This document shows, in pieces, positions 51,602 to 62,324 of a stretch of 64,000 nt of DNA. The DNA is from Astropecten irregularis (Eukaryota > Echinodermata > Asteroidea > Paxillosida > Astropectinidae): positions 18,862,983 to 18,926,982 of the forward strand of contig OZ020245.1 of NCBI GenBank assembly GCA_963971285.1, written 5' to 3'. Position 1 is the first letter of the stretch; each line of letters begins with the position of its first letter. The notes under the pieces are model-generated. The model made no database searches, was not told where the DNA came from, and worked only from the letters and a program-made list of their open reading frames with translations. The position numbers and the translations under genes were made by a program.

Positions 51602-53253
51602 TTAAGGAACTGATACAATGAATGATATATCAACGGACTGTAGAGAGTAAACCTGTCATTCACTGTGAAGACACTGACTGTAAGCTGAGACACGATAGGG
51701 TGAAGAGTCATACATATACTTTACAATGTCTGCCATTGCCTTCATTATCACACGTACAGAACTATCGAGCACTGCACGTACATTGTGCAGTTGTGAACAT
51801 TGCATTTAAAAATGGCAAGGTGTTCGCAAGTGAAGGATGAAAATAGTTGCAAATTGGGGATGGTTTTTTTTGTATTGCAATTATGGAAATGGTTTGGAGT
51901 AATGCTTATAGCTTCATAAGAATATTAGAGGATGGGACCTTAGGGAGACTTTCCCTTCCTATAGGGCCATGCACAAACTTTACTTACCTATTTCTAAACA
52001 TCCTCCAAACCAATGAACTTGAAATTGTCATATGTTCATATTGATGGCATTCTCTGTCTTCTATTCTTCTCTAAAAGGTACATGTGTAGCTGGTACCTTA
52101 GGGAGACATCGAAAAGTCTCCCTAAGTCCCGATGTCTTCCTAATGTCCACTTTTAGATGCTAACGTGTCTCCCTAATACCCCATTTGTAATTATAAAGCA
52201 ATGATAACATAAAGACACATTTACATGAATTTATCAATTTTCTAAAAGCTGATTGTACAATTAAACTTAATGTAATGGAGCTTCCAGTGTTCTGATTAAC
52301 TGCACCATTTCCTGTTTCCATTTGGTTTCCTGATTTTTATGATTTCAATCCCAGTAGTAATTTTCCAGTAGTATTTTATTTGGTTTTTACATATTTTGTT
52401 TGAGCAAAACTTGTTTAGACCATGGGCGACTCTTATTTCAGTGTCAATGCACTTTATTACAAAAATTACTCAATATGTTTCCGGTAAGTTCCTTGCGATC
52501 ATTGTCAGATGTTTACATGGTTGATAGAAATCCCCAACAAATGTTAGCCAATGGCTCTTAAATTATGAGATTGACAGATGAATTGCTGTTCTTATCATCA
52601 TCATCACGGATGATGGATTCAAGGCACTGGTCATCAGATGTTTCATCCGGGGAGAAAAATGCAAAGTTTAACCTTCAGAATTATCATCCCGGTAGCGGTT
52701 TGATGCATAGTGCTTCCCCTACTCTGGTCTCTCTATGGTCGATAGTAATTTCTTGTGCATACACGGGCCTTATTTCACCGCAGGGCTGGTGAGTATATGC
52801 TGGGTTGTTATGGACATTACAATGACTATAGTCTGGTTCCGGTATGTCCCATGCAACTCTTGCCATTTACCCTTGTGGTATAACATCTCTCTTTCCAAGG
52901 AATCCCTGTTAAAAGCACATTTCCTCTCCTATGAATGTCTACAGATTGTAGGGAGAGAATTTATACATCTGAGAACATTTCTGATAGAAGGCAGACACTG
53001 TGGGAATTGCTTAAATTCTGATTTTGATATGAAAAGAAAAAGTCCCCCAATTAATTTGGGGATTTTTTTTTTTGTGGACCTTTGCTTATTTTGAACAATT
53101 CATCCAATGTTTTGTCTGATTGTAAGCTTTCTAGCTTTGAGGTAACTTACTGCCATACATGTACAGTTTGTCAGGTGAATTAATCAAACAATTAAAATAT
53201 ATTAATTGAGGCACTTAAAAGAAAGAGATTTCCATTTAGGAATTGATATATTA

Positions 53254-53376
53254 GGCCATGTCCCAATTCTCTGGCTGTGACCGCAAATAACACACAAGTC
53301 TATGGAAATGGCTGCAGTCACTGGCTAGTGGCTGCCATAGGTACATGCGGCGCAGCCAAAAAATTTGGACACGGCC
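53254..53376. mobile_element. Harbinger-like MITE with TTA duplications
   Basis: Ends GGCCATGTCCCAATT and AATTTGGACACGGCC, flanked by TTA on both sides (53251-53253, 53377-53379). A TTA/TWA 3-bp duplication is typical of PIF/Harbinger elements. Length 123 bp. Confidence 0.78.
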
Positions 53377-54045
53377 TTAGACAGGAATACACTAACTGAT
53401 GTAGAGAGGAAACTACGAATACCATTTCATGAATTTGTGTTGTTTGTGCAGCACAATTTTATTTGTAAAGAACATTTTCTTTTTGGACTTTTTTAAAATA
53501 ATATCTATCTAGCATCAATTATGTAAAATAATTAATTAATACTAAATTGTGTGGCTGCATACACAGACTTTAGATTGATTATGCCATAAGAAGTTGGTAG
53601 ACATTTTTCCAGGTTTAAATAAGTTCTTCTGCTTTGTTCAAAGATTTCAGTGTAATGGCAAATGCCAGCTTTTCATCATTACTCAATTAATAAACCGTGC
53701 AAATTACAAATAGCTGTGGATTGATCTCATCGAAATGCTCACAACTTTGAAAATTCTACAGTATTGTAACTAAAACAATTAAAGTTAATTTTCACAATAA
53801 GATTTGGCTTTACCAGTAATAATAATGAAAACAGATGCATTTTTATAAAATACTGATACATGTTTTTCTGAAAGAAAGTCTTGCAATTACTTATTCTGCC
53901 CTACTGTTATACACATTATCATTCCTTAAGTAATTATTATGATAATAATTCAGTATTCAGGTAAGTACATGGTTGATACACAATATGAAACAAGGCCAAA
54001 ATTAGTTGGAATATCTGACCATTATCATACCCGCCCGTGGGGGGT

Positions 54046-54112
54046 AATCTCCTCCCTGCTACCCCCTCCCCCCTCCCCCCTCCCCAGCTCCCCCCGCCCC
54101 CCAGGAAATGGC
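54046..54112 (-). repeat. C-rich tract, potential G-quadruplex on the minus strand
   Basis: At least six runs of four or more C separated by one to six bases. The minus strand meets the G-quadruplex pattern. It sits 1 kb before neurexin exon 2 on the non-transcript strand. Confidence 0.75.
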
Positions 54113-54616
54113 TGCGTGAGATGGTAAGGAGGATACAGAACATCCTCCTCTGCAGGCCATATATAATGGACCAGGAAGGATAGAGAAGGGGCAGTAAGAG
54201 GTTGTAATAAAGTGCAATGAGCAGACAGGTGCAGTGGGTATTACACACAGGAACCCATAAGGATAAACCTGTCTTGTATGATGGAGGGAGGCCTAAAGCC
54301 GGCCATCCAACTGTTTAAAAAAAAATATCTGACAGATGTTCTTTACGTGTGTACCGTTTACTGAGAATTGTAGGAAAGGATATCTCTAAATGACCATGTC
54401 CACTACTGCCCTCGAGTATGTGTTTAAATGAAATAGTTAGCAAAATTCTCCTTTTTTGCTGATATTTTGCTCCAAGCGTTGTTTGTGCTTTCTCTGTCCA
54501 ATATTTACATGTTTTGTATACAAATCTCAATTTGTGCAGAGATGATGTCTCATTGATCATGACAAATGCATGATTTCTCTCTTTTTATACCTCAAATTAG
54601 TATTCACAACAATTAA

Positions 54617-54980
54617 AGGCAGCGTACAGGATTTGCAAAGCCTCCAAAAGAATTATTGAGTTTGAGACAGAAAATTGACTCAACAGTTCGTAAACAGTGC
54701 AAACAGTCACCATGGGAAATCTTGGTTCATCAGATGCTGGGTTTTTCAAGGAAATCAAGATTTAGTGTCTTTTAAAACGTTTATCATTTCAAAAGCGTGG
54801 TGTAACATGAAGGATTCGGAGGGGCAAGATTATTTCGGTCGTATTTCTGCTATCCATACAAACAAAGCGTAAAAAGGTACATGAAACAATTGTCTGCAAG
54901 GAAGTTTAAGACCTTCACTTCGGTATAAGTACCAAATTCAGCCAAAACACTCATCTTCGCAAATCCTATATATGCTCCCT
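54617..54980. mobile_element. TTAA MITE family 2, next to exon 2
   Basis: TTAA at 54613-54616 and 54981-54984. The inverted ends are AGGCAGCGTACAGGATTTGC and GCAAATCCTATATATGCTCCCT. Length 364 bp, seen once here. It ends 98 bp before neurexin exon 2, so the branch point region of that exon borders it. Confidence 0.85.
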
Positions 54981-55078
54981 TTAAAGGACACCTCTTAAGG
55001 TTTTACAAAGTTCTCACCAGTCAAGTAGTTTCAAATGTGACTTATTAACCATTTTTTCCTTCCATACCTGGTCCACAG

Positions 55079-55386
55079 AACAAGTAGCAATCACAGCTAC
55101 GTTTGACGGTTCTTCCTACATCAGCTACAGTCTTTCACTGGAGAAGATTGACTCTGAGCAGGATGACGTCGTATTTGACTTCCGCACCCAGCTCCCTAAC
55201 GGCCTGCTATTGTACGTGGGCCATGAATCCGACTACATCTATGCGGCGCTGGTCAATGGCTTACTGGAAGTTGCCATTAACCTGGGATCTGGTGAATACT
55301 GGAAGAGCATACAACCCAGGAGAGAGATGGATGTCTTCACTGATAATAACTGGCATAAAGTCCGCATCTCAAGAACAAGAGGAGAT
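55079..55386 (+). CDS. NRXN: Alpha-neurexin coding exon 2: first half of LNS2
   Basis: The acceptor GTCCACAG|AA supplies the two bases that complete the split codon (Glu245). The 102 codons after it begin QVAITATFDGSSYISYSLSL and match the start of vertebrate neurexin LNS2 (IATFKGSEYFCYDLS). Further family landmarks are FDFRTQLPNGLLLYVG, the ESDYIYAALVNG strand, INLGSG and DNNWHKVRISR. The exon ends GGAGAT|GTAAGA in phase 0, at the place where vertebrate genes have alternative splice site 2 (SS2). The next exon continues in frame. The flanks are unusual: a TTAA MITE ends 98 bp upstream and a hAT-type MITE starts 22 bp after the last exon base. Confidence 0.95.
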
Positions 55387-56777
55387 GTAAGAAAAAAATG
55401 CAAGCAGCAGGCGCGGTTCTAGAGGCAATATTTTTGGGGGCTAGAAGAGCCTTTATTTTTTGGGGGGCTAGAAGACCCAATATTTTGGGTTCTTCTAACA
55501 CTCACTTCTGCCATGTCTTATTAGGGGTCGAAAAACATGCACATATAGCCTCCACTATGTGTTTTTTATGTAATTGGCGCCTAATAACTGAAAAGATCCA
55601 GTATTTTCAATAAACAAAATTTCAATTGCATTTTTTTGGGCGGGCTAGACAAACAATTTTGGGGGGCTACAGCCCCCCTAGCCCCCCTCCCCTGTAGAAC
55701 CGTGCCTGGCAAGCAGTCAAGTTTAGCTTACTTTAGGTGGTTAATAGTTTGAGATAATAACACCAAACGGGAAGAACATAAAAGATATATAAAGCCAAAG
55801 AATAGCAATCATAATGGATTACAACTCAAAACAAAACTGATTTCTTAAAATGATTGAAGAAGTTATCATTCATTGCTGAAACATGTTGAAAGTAAATTTG
55901 AACTGCAAAAATCATGTCATATTTTGCCATTTTGCTTGCTTGTGCCATGCATTAACAGTAAATGGTTTGAAGTATATGTAAGTACATGAACTGTAGACTT
56001 TATAATGTGTGCCTACGACTCCTGGAAAAACAAAATTAAACACTTGGCCCTTGCAATTCAAGGGTTTTCAAAGTGTCCCGAAAAGAAAGTGCAAAAACAA
56101 AAAAATCTAATCTAAACACGGAAAGAGATGGGTGCGCTGGCACACAGAAGACACCCAGTAAAGCTAGGATTTACACTTTTGTTTATTTTGACGACTGGGC
56201 ACTTAACTTGGCCGCCATTGTGATTGCTGTAGTGGATTGGAGAGCGGTCGGTCGGTCGGCTCGTGACGATCGATGCCATCAAGAAATCTGACTACATGCG
56301 CTGGGGGATGTTTTTGTTCTGTCCGACATTTTGGATTTCTGTGTAATTCCAGCCAAGCAAGGCCTCCTCGGCCTAATTGCCCAATAAATCTCGCTTTCTT
56401 TAAATCAAGATGTATCTGGAAACTTCATTTAAAGTCAGGAATATTTGTTTGTGCAGTTTCAGTGGGGATTGTGTCAATTAATTGATGAAGTGCAGTGACA
56501 TTTCAAATTTAGTGCAGAATCTACCGTAGTTTGACGTAGAATTGAGGTATTTCTAAAGTGGCACTGGCAGATTGATTTAGAGACTTTGACGTAATATCTT
56601 CAATTGATGCTCTTGTCTTTGAACTTGACAATAAAAACATCAAAATTTAGTCAGTTATTAACTCAAGAAGATATATTTCCAAAAATGGATGGTGCTTAGA
56701 TGCCAAGGCAATGTTTTTCTTTCTTTACAAATTACCTGGGAATTGAAATAAATGTTTGTTTTCTTCTTCTCCGACAG
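55387..56777 (+). other. NRXN: Neurexin intron at the SS2 position
   Basis: A 1.39-kb phase-0 intron that begins with a hAT-type MITE. The stretch 56150-56480 is unusually GC-rich with a GGTCGGTCGGTCGG run; I see no splice-flanked frame in it. Vertebrate SS2 cassettes lie at this place, but I could not identify one here. Confidence 0.85.
55408..55708 (+). mobile_element. hAT-type MITE, copy 3, just inside the exon 2 donor
   Basis: Perfect 8-bp duplication GCAAGCAG (55400-55407 and 55709-55716). Ends CAGGCGCGGTTCTAGAG and GTAGAACCGTGCCTG. It starts 22 nt after the last base of neurexin exon 2, so it entered directly beside the splice donor without destroying it. Confidence 0.95.
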
Positions 56778-56939
56778 GTAAAAGTTCGTGTTGATGGGAG
56801 TCTCTTGGCCTCGGGAATGACTGGTGGCAATTTTGGTCGGCTTTCTGTTGCCAATGAGTTCTACGTCGGTGGAAGCCCCAACCCAGCTGCGCTGAGGGGC
56901 TCTAGAGTGGCTGAAAATTTCAGAGGCAACCTGCGAGAC
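56778..56939 (+). CDS. NRXN: Alpha-neurexin coding exon 3: second half of LNS2
   Basis: The acceptor TTCTCCGACAG follows a pyrimidine-rich tract, and the donor is GAC|GTAAGT. The exon has exactly 54 codons with phase 0 at both ends, so skipping it would keep the frame. It starts VKVRVDGSLL and contains EFYVGGSPNPAALRGSRVAE and NFRGNLRD, the counterpart of vertebrate VTISVDG, FYVGGSPSTADLPGS and NFMGCLKE in LNS2. Vertebrates have Cys in the GCL part of that motif where this protein has Asn (GNL), so the usual laminin-G cysteine pairing may be absent in this repeat. Confidence 0.95.
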
Positions 56940-57667
56940 GTAAGTGTGGATCTTGGTTGATACACGCAGATGTAATTCCTAACAAGAATAATCTTGGTTT
57001 TGTCAAAAGAACCTATTGAGTATATGCTGCCCTAGCTTTGACTATCATAGCCTTGTTGGGGCACTGGTCTTACCTTACAAATCCAACCATTTCAGTCATG
57101 GTTCAGTCTGTCTTGACTCCAGGCGTTCTCATTTTTATTTCTCTGGCTCAAGTGCAATCTAAAACTCTAAATAGCCGTTATCTCAGAACTAGAGGATTGC
57201 TCTGTATAGATCAGTCTTAGGGATATAACTCTTCACCTTATTTCAAGTTCTTCGTCATTTTCGGTAAGACACACTGTTGTTTATGTGATGGAATACTGTG
57301 TTCCATTTCAGCAAGCTATTAGAGTATAAATTCCCTCTGGCAGTTTTACTTTTGACCACACGATACATGAATGTTTCAGGGCATGTTTGGAGATAGATTG
57401 GCCATTATAGTCCTGTCAAAGATGTTAAATGTTTGCTGATATTCAAAACGCTTGCATTTGTTCAAAATACAATGAGCAGTGCAATATTTTTCTGTGGGAT
57501 GGTCTGACATTGTGCCTGGGGTAATATAGTCTCCCATTGCTGTCATTTAAAGCGTGTCTTGTTGATTAAAGATTTTCTTGTGTGTCACAAATGTCTCCTT
57601 GGAACCTCAGACCAGCATCCTGTGCAGTGTATGGTTGCTAGGACAAGTCTACAGATAATCTGCACAG

Positions 57668-58176
57668 ACATAAATAACCTATAGACCGACAACAGCACCC
57701 TATTAAAATGTATAGTGGGGTACCGTAATTGTGACAGCACCCGACTATTGCCAAACTATGGGCAAAAAAAGTTACTTTTACGCACGATTGAATAGGGAGG
57801 ATTGATTCTCACAGGAAATTCTAGATGAAAACGAATTGATATATCCACTTTAAACCCATTGGAGCATTTGGTTTACCTCACATACCATTGCACAGTAATA
57901 TATGTTTCTCAAATAATGGAAAGATTGAATGAAAACTTTCGTGTTTGAAATTTCATCTTGATTTTATGAGAGGGAACTAGCGCGAGATTACGTGCACAAC
58001 TGGCCTCTTTAAGAATCTTTGCGAGATTTTGAAATAAAATAATTGTTTATGTGGGCCGTGCGCGCCTCGTGCACTGGGTGACACACAAGTTTGCCCATAG
58101 TTTTTTATTAAGATGCCGTCCGTTTCCAAAATTACGCGCTCACGCCCTCTGCTGTCGGTCTATAGGTTATTTATGT
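57668..58176. mobile_element. Inverted-repeat element with 24-bp perfect ends
   Basis: Left end ACATAAATAACCTATAGACC (and four more matching bases), right end its exact complement. Subterminal inverted words follow (CAAACTATGGGCAAA against TTTGCCCATAG). 509 bp, one copy, no clear target duplication, no coding capacity. In the intron before exon 4. Confidence 0.82.
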
Positions 58177-60033
58177 TATATGATAATCTGGCAGTTCAAT
58201 ATCGAGTTGGAGTTAGTTTGCCGATTTGCCAATTCATCGTTAAGCCTTGAAGAATGTGTCCTCAAACAGTTGGAATTTGATCTTCAGTTGTTGACGAAGA
58301 AAACGAAAAACGTTAAAAGCAATATTTTCATTGTGATGAATTTCTTGGGCCTCCAAAAAAAAAAAAAAAAGGTGTATAGGGATTGTTTAATGACTAGGGA
58401 AGGTTAGGTTCCAAAAGACTATCACATGGTGAATCAAACATCCATCTGTTTCCCAATAAAAAAGCTATTTTCTGATTGAAGGATTTGAGACAATCAGCAC
58501 ATGCTGGAATAATCAAACTAAAACATTTCAAATTTTGGAGTGAATGTCTTTTGCCCGGAAGCCTCAAAGAAATCATCGCGAGGGATATTCGATAATAGAC
58601 GTCAGTTGATAACACGAAGATGAATGGGTGATGTAGACCTGATAATGTTAATATGCAGACTGTGCATGTCGCTTCTCTTATGAGGAGACATTGCTATAGC
58701 TATCCGGAGCTAGACCATGACATCTACAGGAAACAAGTCTCAGATGTGATTAATTAACCCGCCTTTGGCCAGGCTGCCTTTTCACTTGAGACAACATTTT
58801 GTCTAGAGACAGTAGTACGAGTCATGACTGACTGGAACCAGGAACATTGCTTGGCCAGAGAGAGAGAGATGGGAGTAGGGAAGTGTAGTTTCAATACCGA
58901 CTAGCCTGACTGAAATCAAAACAACAACTTGATTCTAGATCGTTCTAGTTCCCTTTGATCATGTTTGTCTTTTGGCAGCCTTTTGACTAGCATATCATGG
59001 TACCAGGATTAACGAGACACCCACAACATGTGCCTTGGGTTTATAGCTTCGAAACTGCACAAACAAGAACAGGAAATGATATGTAAACTAATAATGTAAT
59101 TCGGAGAAAGCAGTGAACCGCATTGATTTGATGGATCAATTTTTTTATATTTAGGTTGAGCAACCACAGCTATCATAATATGTCTGCTCCACAAGATAAA
59201 TTATGTTGCATTTATGTTTCTGCTGCAATTTCTGGATAAAAATGTTTTGAATTTGAATTTTACAATTTCCAATTGTATGACCTTACAAATGAGATAAAAT
59301 GGCAAAAACATTTGTTTTAAAGAGAAGAAAACTGGACAATGAGCACAGAATCTTTTAGACATTTGTTTGGATTAATTCAGAAATTGATTTGACCTTGTCC
59401 TTCATATTGATCCGTTGTTGGATTTCTGTATAGCCATTTACTCATTCAACCCAATTTGCTTTGGTAACCTCAAACAAATTATCTATATCACCATTAACAC
59501 CATAAAATTGAGCAGATTGCATCTTAAAAATAACTGTAAAAAGGGAAAGATTTTGAATACATTGTAGGTTTAATTCAAATTTCACAATATGATTGAAATG
59601 GACACTTTTTCATGAAATCTAGACATGATTTTTGCATTGAACTTCTTTCTTTTTCGCTCTTGGTTTGATCCTTTAATTACTGTAAAACATTGCATCAAAG
59701 CATAGCATCAGCTGAGCAGATGCTTCCGAAATTGATCTCCTCGATCCATAAGTGCCGGCATCTCGCCAGCGTCTTCCCTGCTCAGCGGATCCTTGTGCTT
59801 GAGTTCATCCCTGCTACCGAGCACTGCCAAATGCAGACTCCGTGTAATCTTGTTTGAATCATTATCAATATTGGAAGGGAAAAATCCCACGCAGTACCGA
59901 CAAACATGCCCCCCATGCTCAGCCACATAATGTAAAGGTTATTCTGGAAGGGCATTGAAGTAAAGAGATACTGATTTTCCCTGATGCGACATCGTTGATA
60001 CTTCCAAAAGTTCAAAAAGGCCTCGCGGGTTAA

Positions 60034-60391
60034 AGGAAGTATCATACTTTGGTAAGAAACCAAAACAGAAATGTTCACAGATTTACGTATAAAGTTACAG
60101 GGTATGAAGATGGTGGTGGTAGAAACATACCGTTAAAATGTGTCCGTCTGAAATGGTGTATTTATCCAGAAATTTGTAAAACAACGGCTGAAAATCTTTT
60201 TGATCTTTTAAAAGATCAAAAATAAAAGAGAAAGGACTTGAGAAATACTGTGGCTGTTTTTCACTGTTTTCTCAAAAAGTGGGCACCGTATGGGAGTGAA
60301 ATTTTCACAGATGACTGTCACTATATCTGTCTTGATATTTTTGCCCATGAATCTGTATTTCTTTGACAAAAACCAAAGTATGATATTACCT
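60034..60391 (+). mobile_element. TTAA MITE family 1, left member of an inverted pair
   Basis: TTAA at 60030-60033 and 60392-60395; ends AGGAAGTATCATACTTTGG and CCAAAGTATGATATTACCT. An opposite-orientation copy lies 398 bp downstream in the same neurexin intron. Confidence 0.92.
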
Positions 60392-60789
60392 TTAACACGG
60401 CTCTAGGACTGAGTGTACCCTTTTAGGCAGCTAGATAGCAGCAAACTCAATAATGTTTTATACTAAAACAGCAAATCAAGGTCTACTTTAGAATGGATGT
60501 CAATACTTATTAATTCATGACGTATCCTGTCAATTAGAAGCATCTATGTATGAAATCCAAATCCTGTAGATAGAATCCCTACTCCTACATGGTCATCATT
60601 GATCTGATTACCAGAACCTGATATTGAAGGCTACAGTACAAGGCCTTTAATACACCGGCATATTTAAGACCATTACCTCAAACTATAGACTGTGTGGTAG
60701 GAATGCGTCAACTGACAAAGACATTTTAACTGGATTTACGGTTCCATACGTCAGCTCAAGAAAAGCTTTCTTGGTAGTTAGTTTCTTAA

Positions 60790-61133
60790 AGGTAATATCA
60801 TACTTTGGTTTTTGTCAAAGAAATCAAGATTCATGCGCAAAAATATCAAGGAAAATACATTAACAGTCATCTGTGAAAATTTCAGTCCCACGTTTTGAGA
60901 AACAGTGAAAAATTGCTACAGTATTTCTTAAATCTTTTCTCTTATATTGTTTAACTTTAAAAGATCAAAAATAATGTTTGTCATTGGTTTGACTCTTTCT
61001 GGATAAATACAACATTTCAGGCAGAAAAATTTTAACGGTATGTTTCTGCCATCATCATCTTTATACCCTGTAAGTTATAGGTAAATCTGTGAAGATTTCT
61101 GTTTTGGTTTCCTACCAAAGTATGATAATACCT
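60790..61133 (-). mobile_element. TTAA MITE family 1, right member of an inverted pair
   Basis: TTAA at 60786-60789; right end ACCAAAGTATGATAATACCT, then T and TTAA. Reverse orientation, so it can pair with the copy at 60034-60391 in the transcript. Confidence 0.92.
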
Positions 61134-61524
61134 TTTAAAAACAAATGTTATGGAAGTACTTTCCTTGTCAATGCTACATAGTATTTCTTTTTGAAAGGAG
61201 AGGAGTGGGGTATATAGTGTCATTGAAACTGGTCTCGCGGCCTACAGTTACAGAATCTGATACTGATGGTCAGGAATTATCTTATGTCTCCCATCCGAGT
61301 AATGTGATCATAGTGGCATTGTATAATGAATGGCAATTTACAGTTTATCCAACGGTTTTTGAAGCAAATGATATCCATACTCTCTATTACACTATTACGA
61401 TAGTCTACATGGTATATATATATAACATGAATAGCACTGTGATAATACTGTCCCTATCCTCTGTGTGAGTCAAGTGTGGCATAACAAACAATATATTTAT
61501 TTAATCCTCCTTTCTGGACTGCAG

Positions 61525-61698
61525 GTGAGTTACTATGGTAACAAGGAAATTGAGCTGCTGGAGAAGGCATATAGACAAGATCCTCTAATCTACATCCAGG
61601 GGGAGATTGCGTTCCGTGAGGAGACAGTGCAGGGCATTGATCCCGTCACATTCCTGACTGAGGAATCGCTTCTTCGCTTACCGAGATGGAACGCTGAG
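61525..61698 (+). CDS. NRXN: Alpha-neurexin coding exon 4: LNS2 end and LNS2-LNS3 linker
   Basis: The acceptor is TTTCTGGACTGCAG and the donor GCTGAG|GTATGA. The exon has 58 codons, phase 0 on both sides. It begins VSYYGNKEIELLEKAYRQDP, like vertebrate VVYKNNDVRLELSRLAKQGDP. It ends IDPVTFLTEESLLRLPRWNA, like DPITFETPESFISLPKWNA, which leads into LNS3. Where vertebrates have GVVAFKCENV this protein has GEIAFREETV. The missing cysteine pairs with the missing one in exon 3, which suggests the LNS2 disulfide was lost or never gained in this lineage. Confidence 0.95.
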
Positions 61699-61821
61699 GT
61701 ATGATATTTTGCCATGCATTTTATATTATACCGACCACCGTGCTCACCGGTCAAGGCTGATTTTGTCATGAAACTTCAACTCAGAGAATCATTTTGTAAG
61801 GTATACATGACTTGTAATTAA

Positions 61822-62237
61822 AGGTTTACTATAATCAAAATTTGGAAAAGGGTGAAAGTGCTTAAAATGATTAATGACTATTATATATAAATTTATATTT
61901 TATGTAAGTCCTTATTTTTGACCAAAAGGTTACAAAATCAGTACATGCATGCCCCGCCCCCCAAAAAAGTCCCCCTTGGAACCGATCCACACAACAATAG
62001 CGAGTGACGTCACCTACAGAACTAGTATAGGCTAGCCCCACAGTATACAGCGTGGCATTCTGCATGTGACATGAGCAAGGTTTTTCGTCGCGAAAAGTGG
62101 GGTGCTAAATTATGAGTCTAAAATAGCTCCTTTTTCTTATATACAATATTTTTTTGCACAAATAATGATAGACAGGTTGAGTTTTATATCAATACAAATG
62201 TATTTAACTTCATATGAGTTTGGATTACAGTAAACCT
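61822..62237. mobile_element. TTAA MITE family 3
   Basis: TTAA at 61818-61821 and 62238-62241; inverted ends AGGTTTACTATAATC and GATTACAGTAAACCT. Length 416 bp, one copy. All three TTAA families begin AGG, which suggests the same kind of transposase recognises them. Confidence 0.85.
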
Positions 62238-62324
62238 TTAAACGCTTTCAGAAGAACTGTTCAAATCTGACTCACTCTCAACACGTCGTCTATCAGGTGT
62301 TTTTTTTCCATATTATTTATTATT

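Larger units (their letters stand above)
18869..55078 (+). other. NRXN: Neurexin intron between EGF1 and LNS2 (SS1 position)
   Basis: A 36.2-kb phase-1 intron. It contains eight copies of the main TTAA MITE, a second TTAA MITE, two hAT MITEs, pogo-like, foldback and CWG-flanked elements, SINE pieces, G-rich tracts and a candidate microexon, each listed separately. Between them lies AT-rich unique sequence. Parts at 31236-31560, 39315-39515, 42700-43010 and 44990-45200 look richer in GC and less repetitive than average and could be conserved elements. I see no second gene on either strand. Confidence 0.85.
56940..61524 (+). other. NRXN: Neurexin intron between LNS2 exons 3 and 4
   Basis: A 4.6-kb phase-0 intron holding a 509-bp inverted-repeat element (57668-58176) and an inverted pair of TTAA MITEs (60034-60391 and 60790-61133). 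The rest is AT-rich unique sequence. Confidence 0.85.

Noticed and set aside
53118-53142. A 15-nt interval before GAG|GTAACT as a microexon.
   Set aside because: The required phase contains TAG.
53931-53960. A 30-nt interval between TTAAG and GTAAGT that is phase compatible with neurexin exon 1.
   Set aside because: It encodes an Ile-rich peptide unsuited to an extracellular linker, and the acceptor lacks a proper pyrimidine tract. It serves as a warning on chance microexons.
54109-54127. CCCCCCAG acceptor and GATG|GTAAGG donor around a short interval after the C-rich tract.
   Set aside because: The 19-nt interval breaks frame. The 36-nt alternative (from 54092) meets a stop in the required phase. 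Probably a decoy made by the C run.
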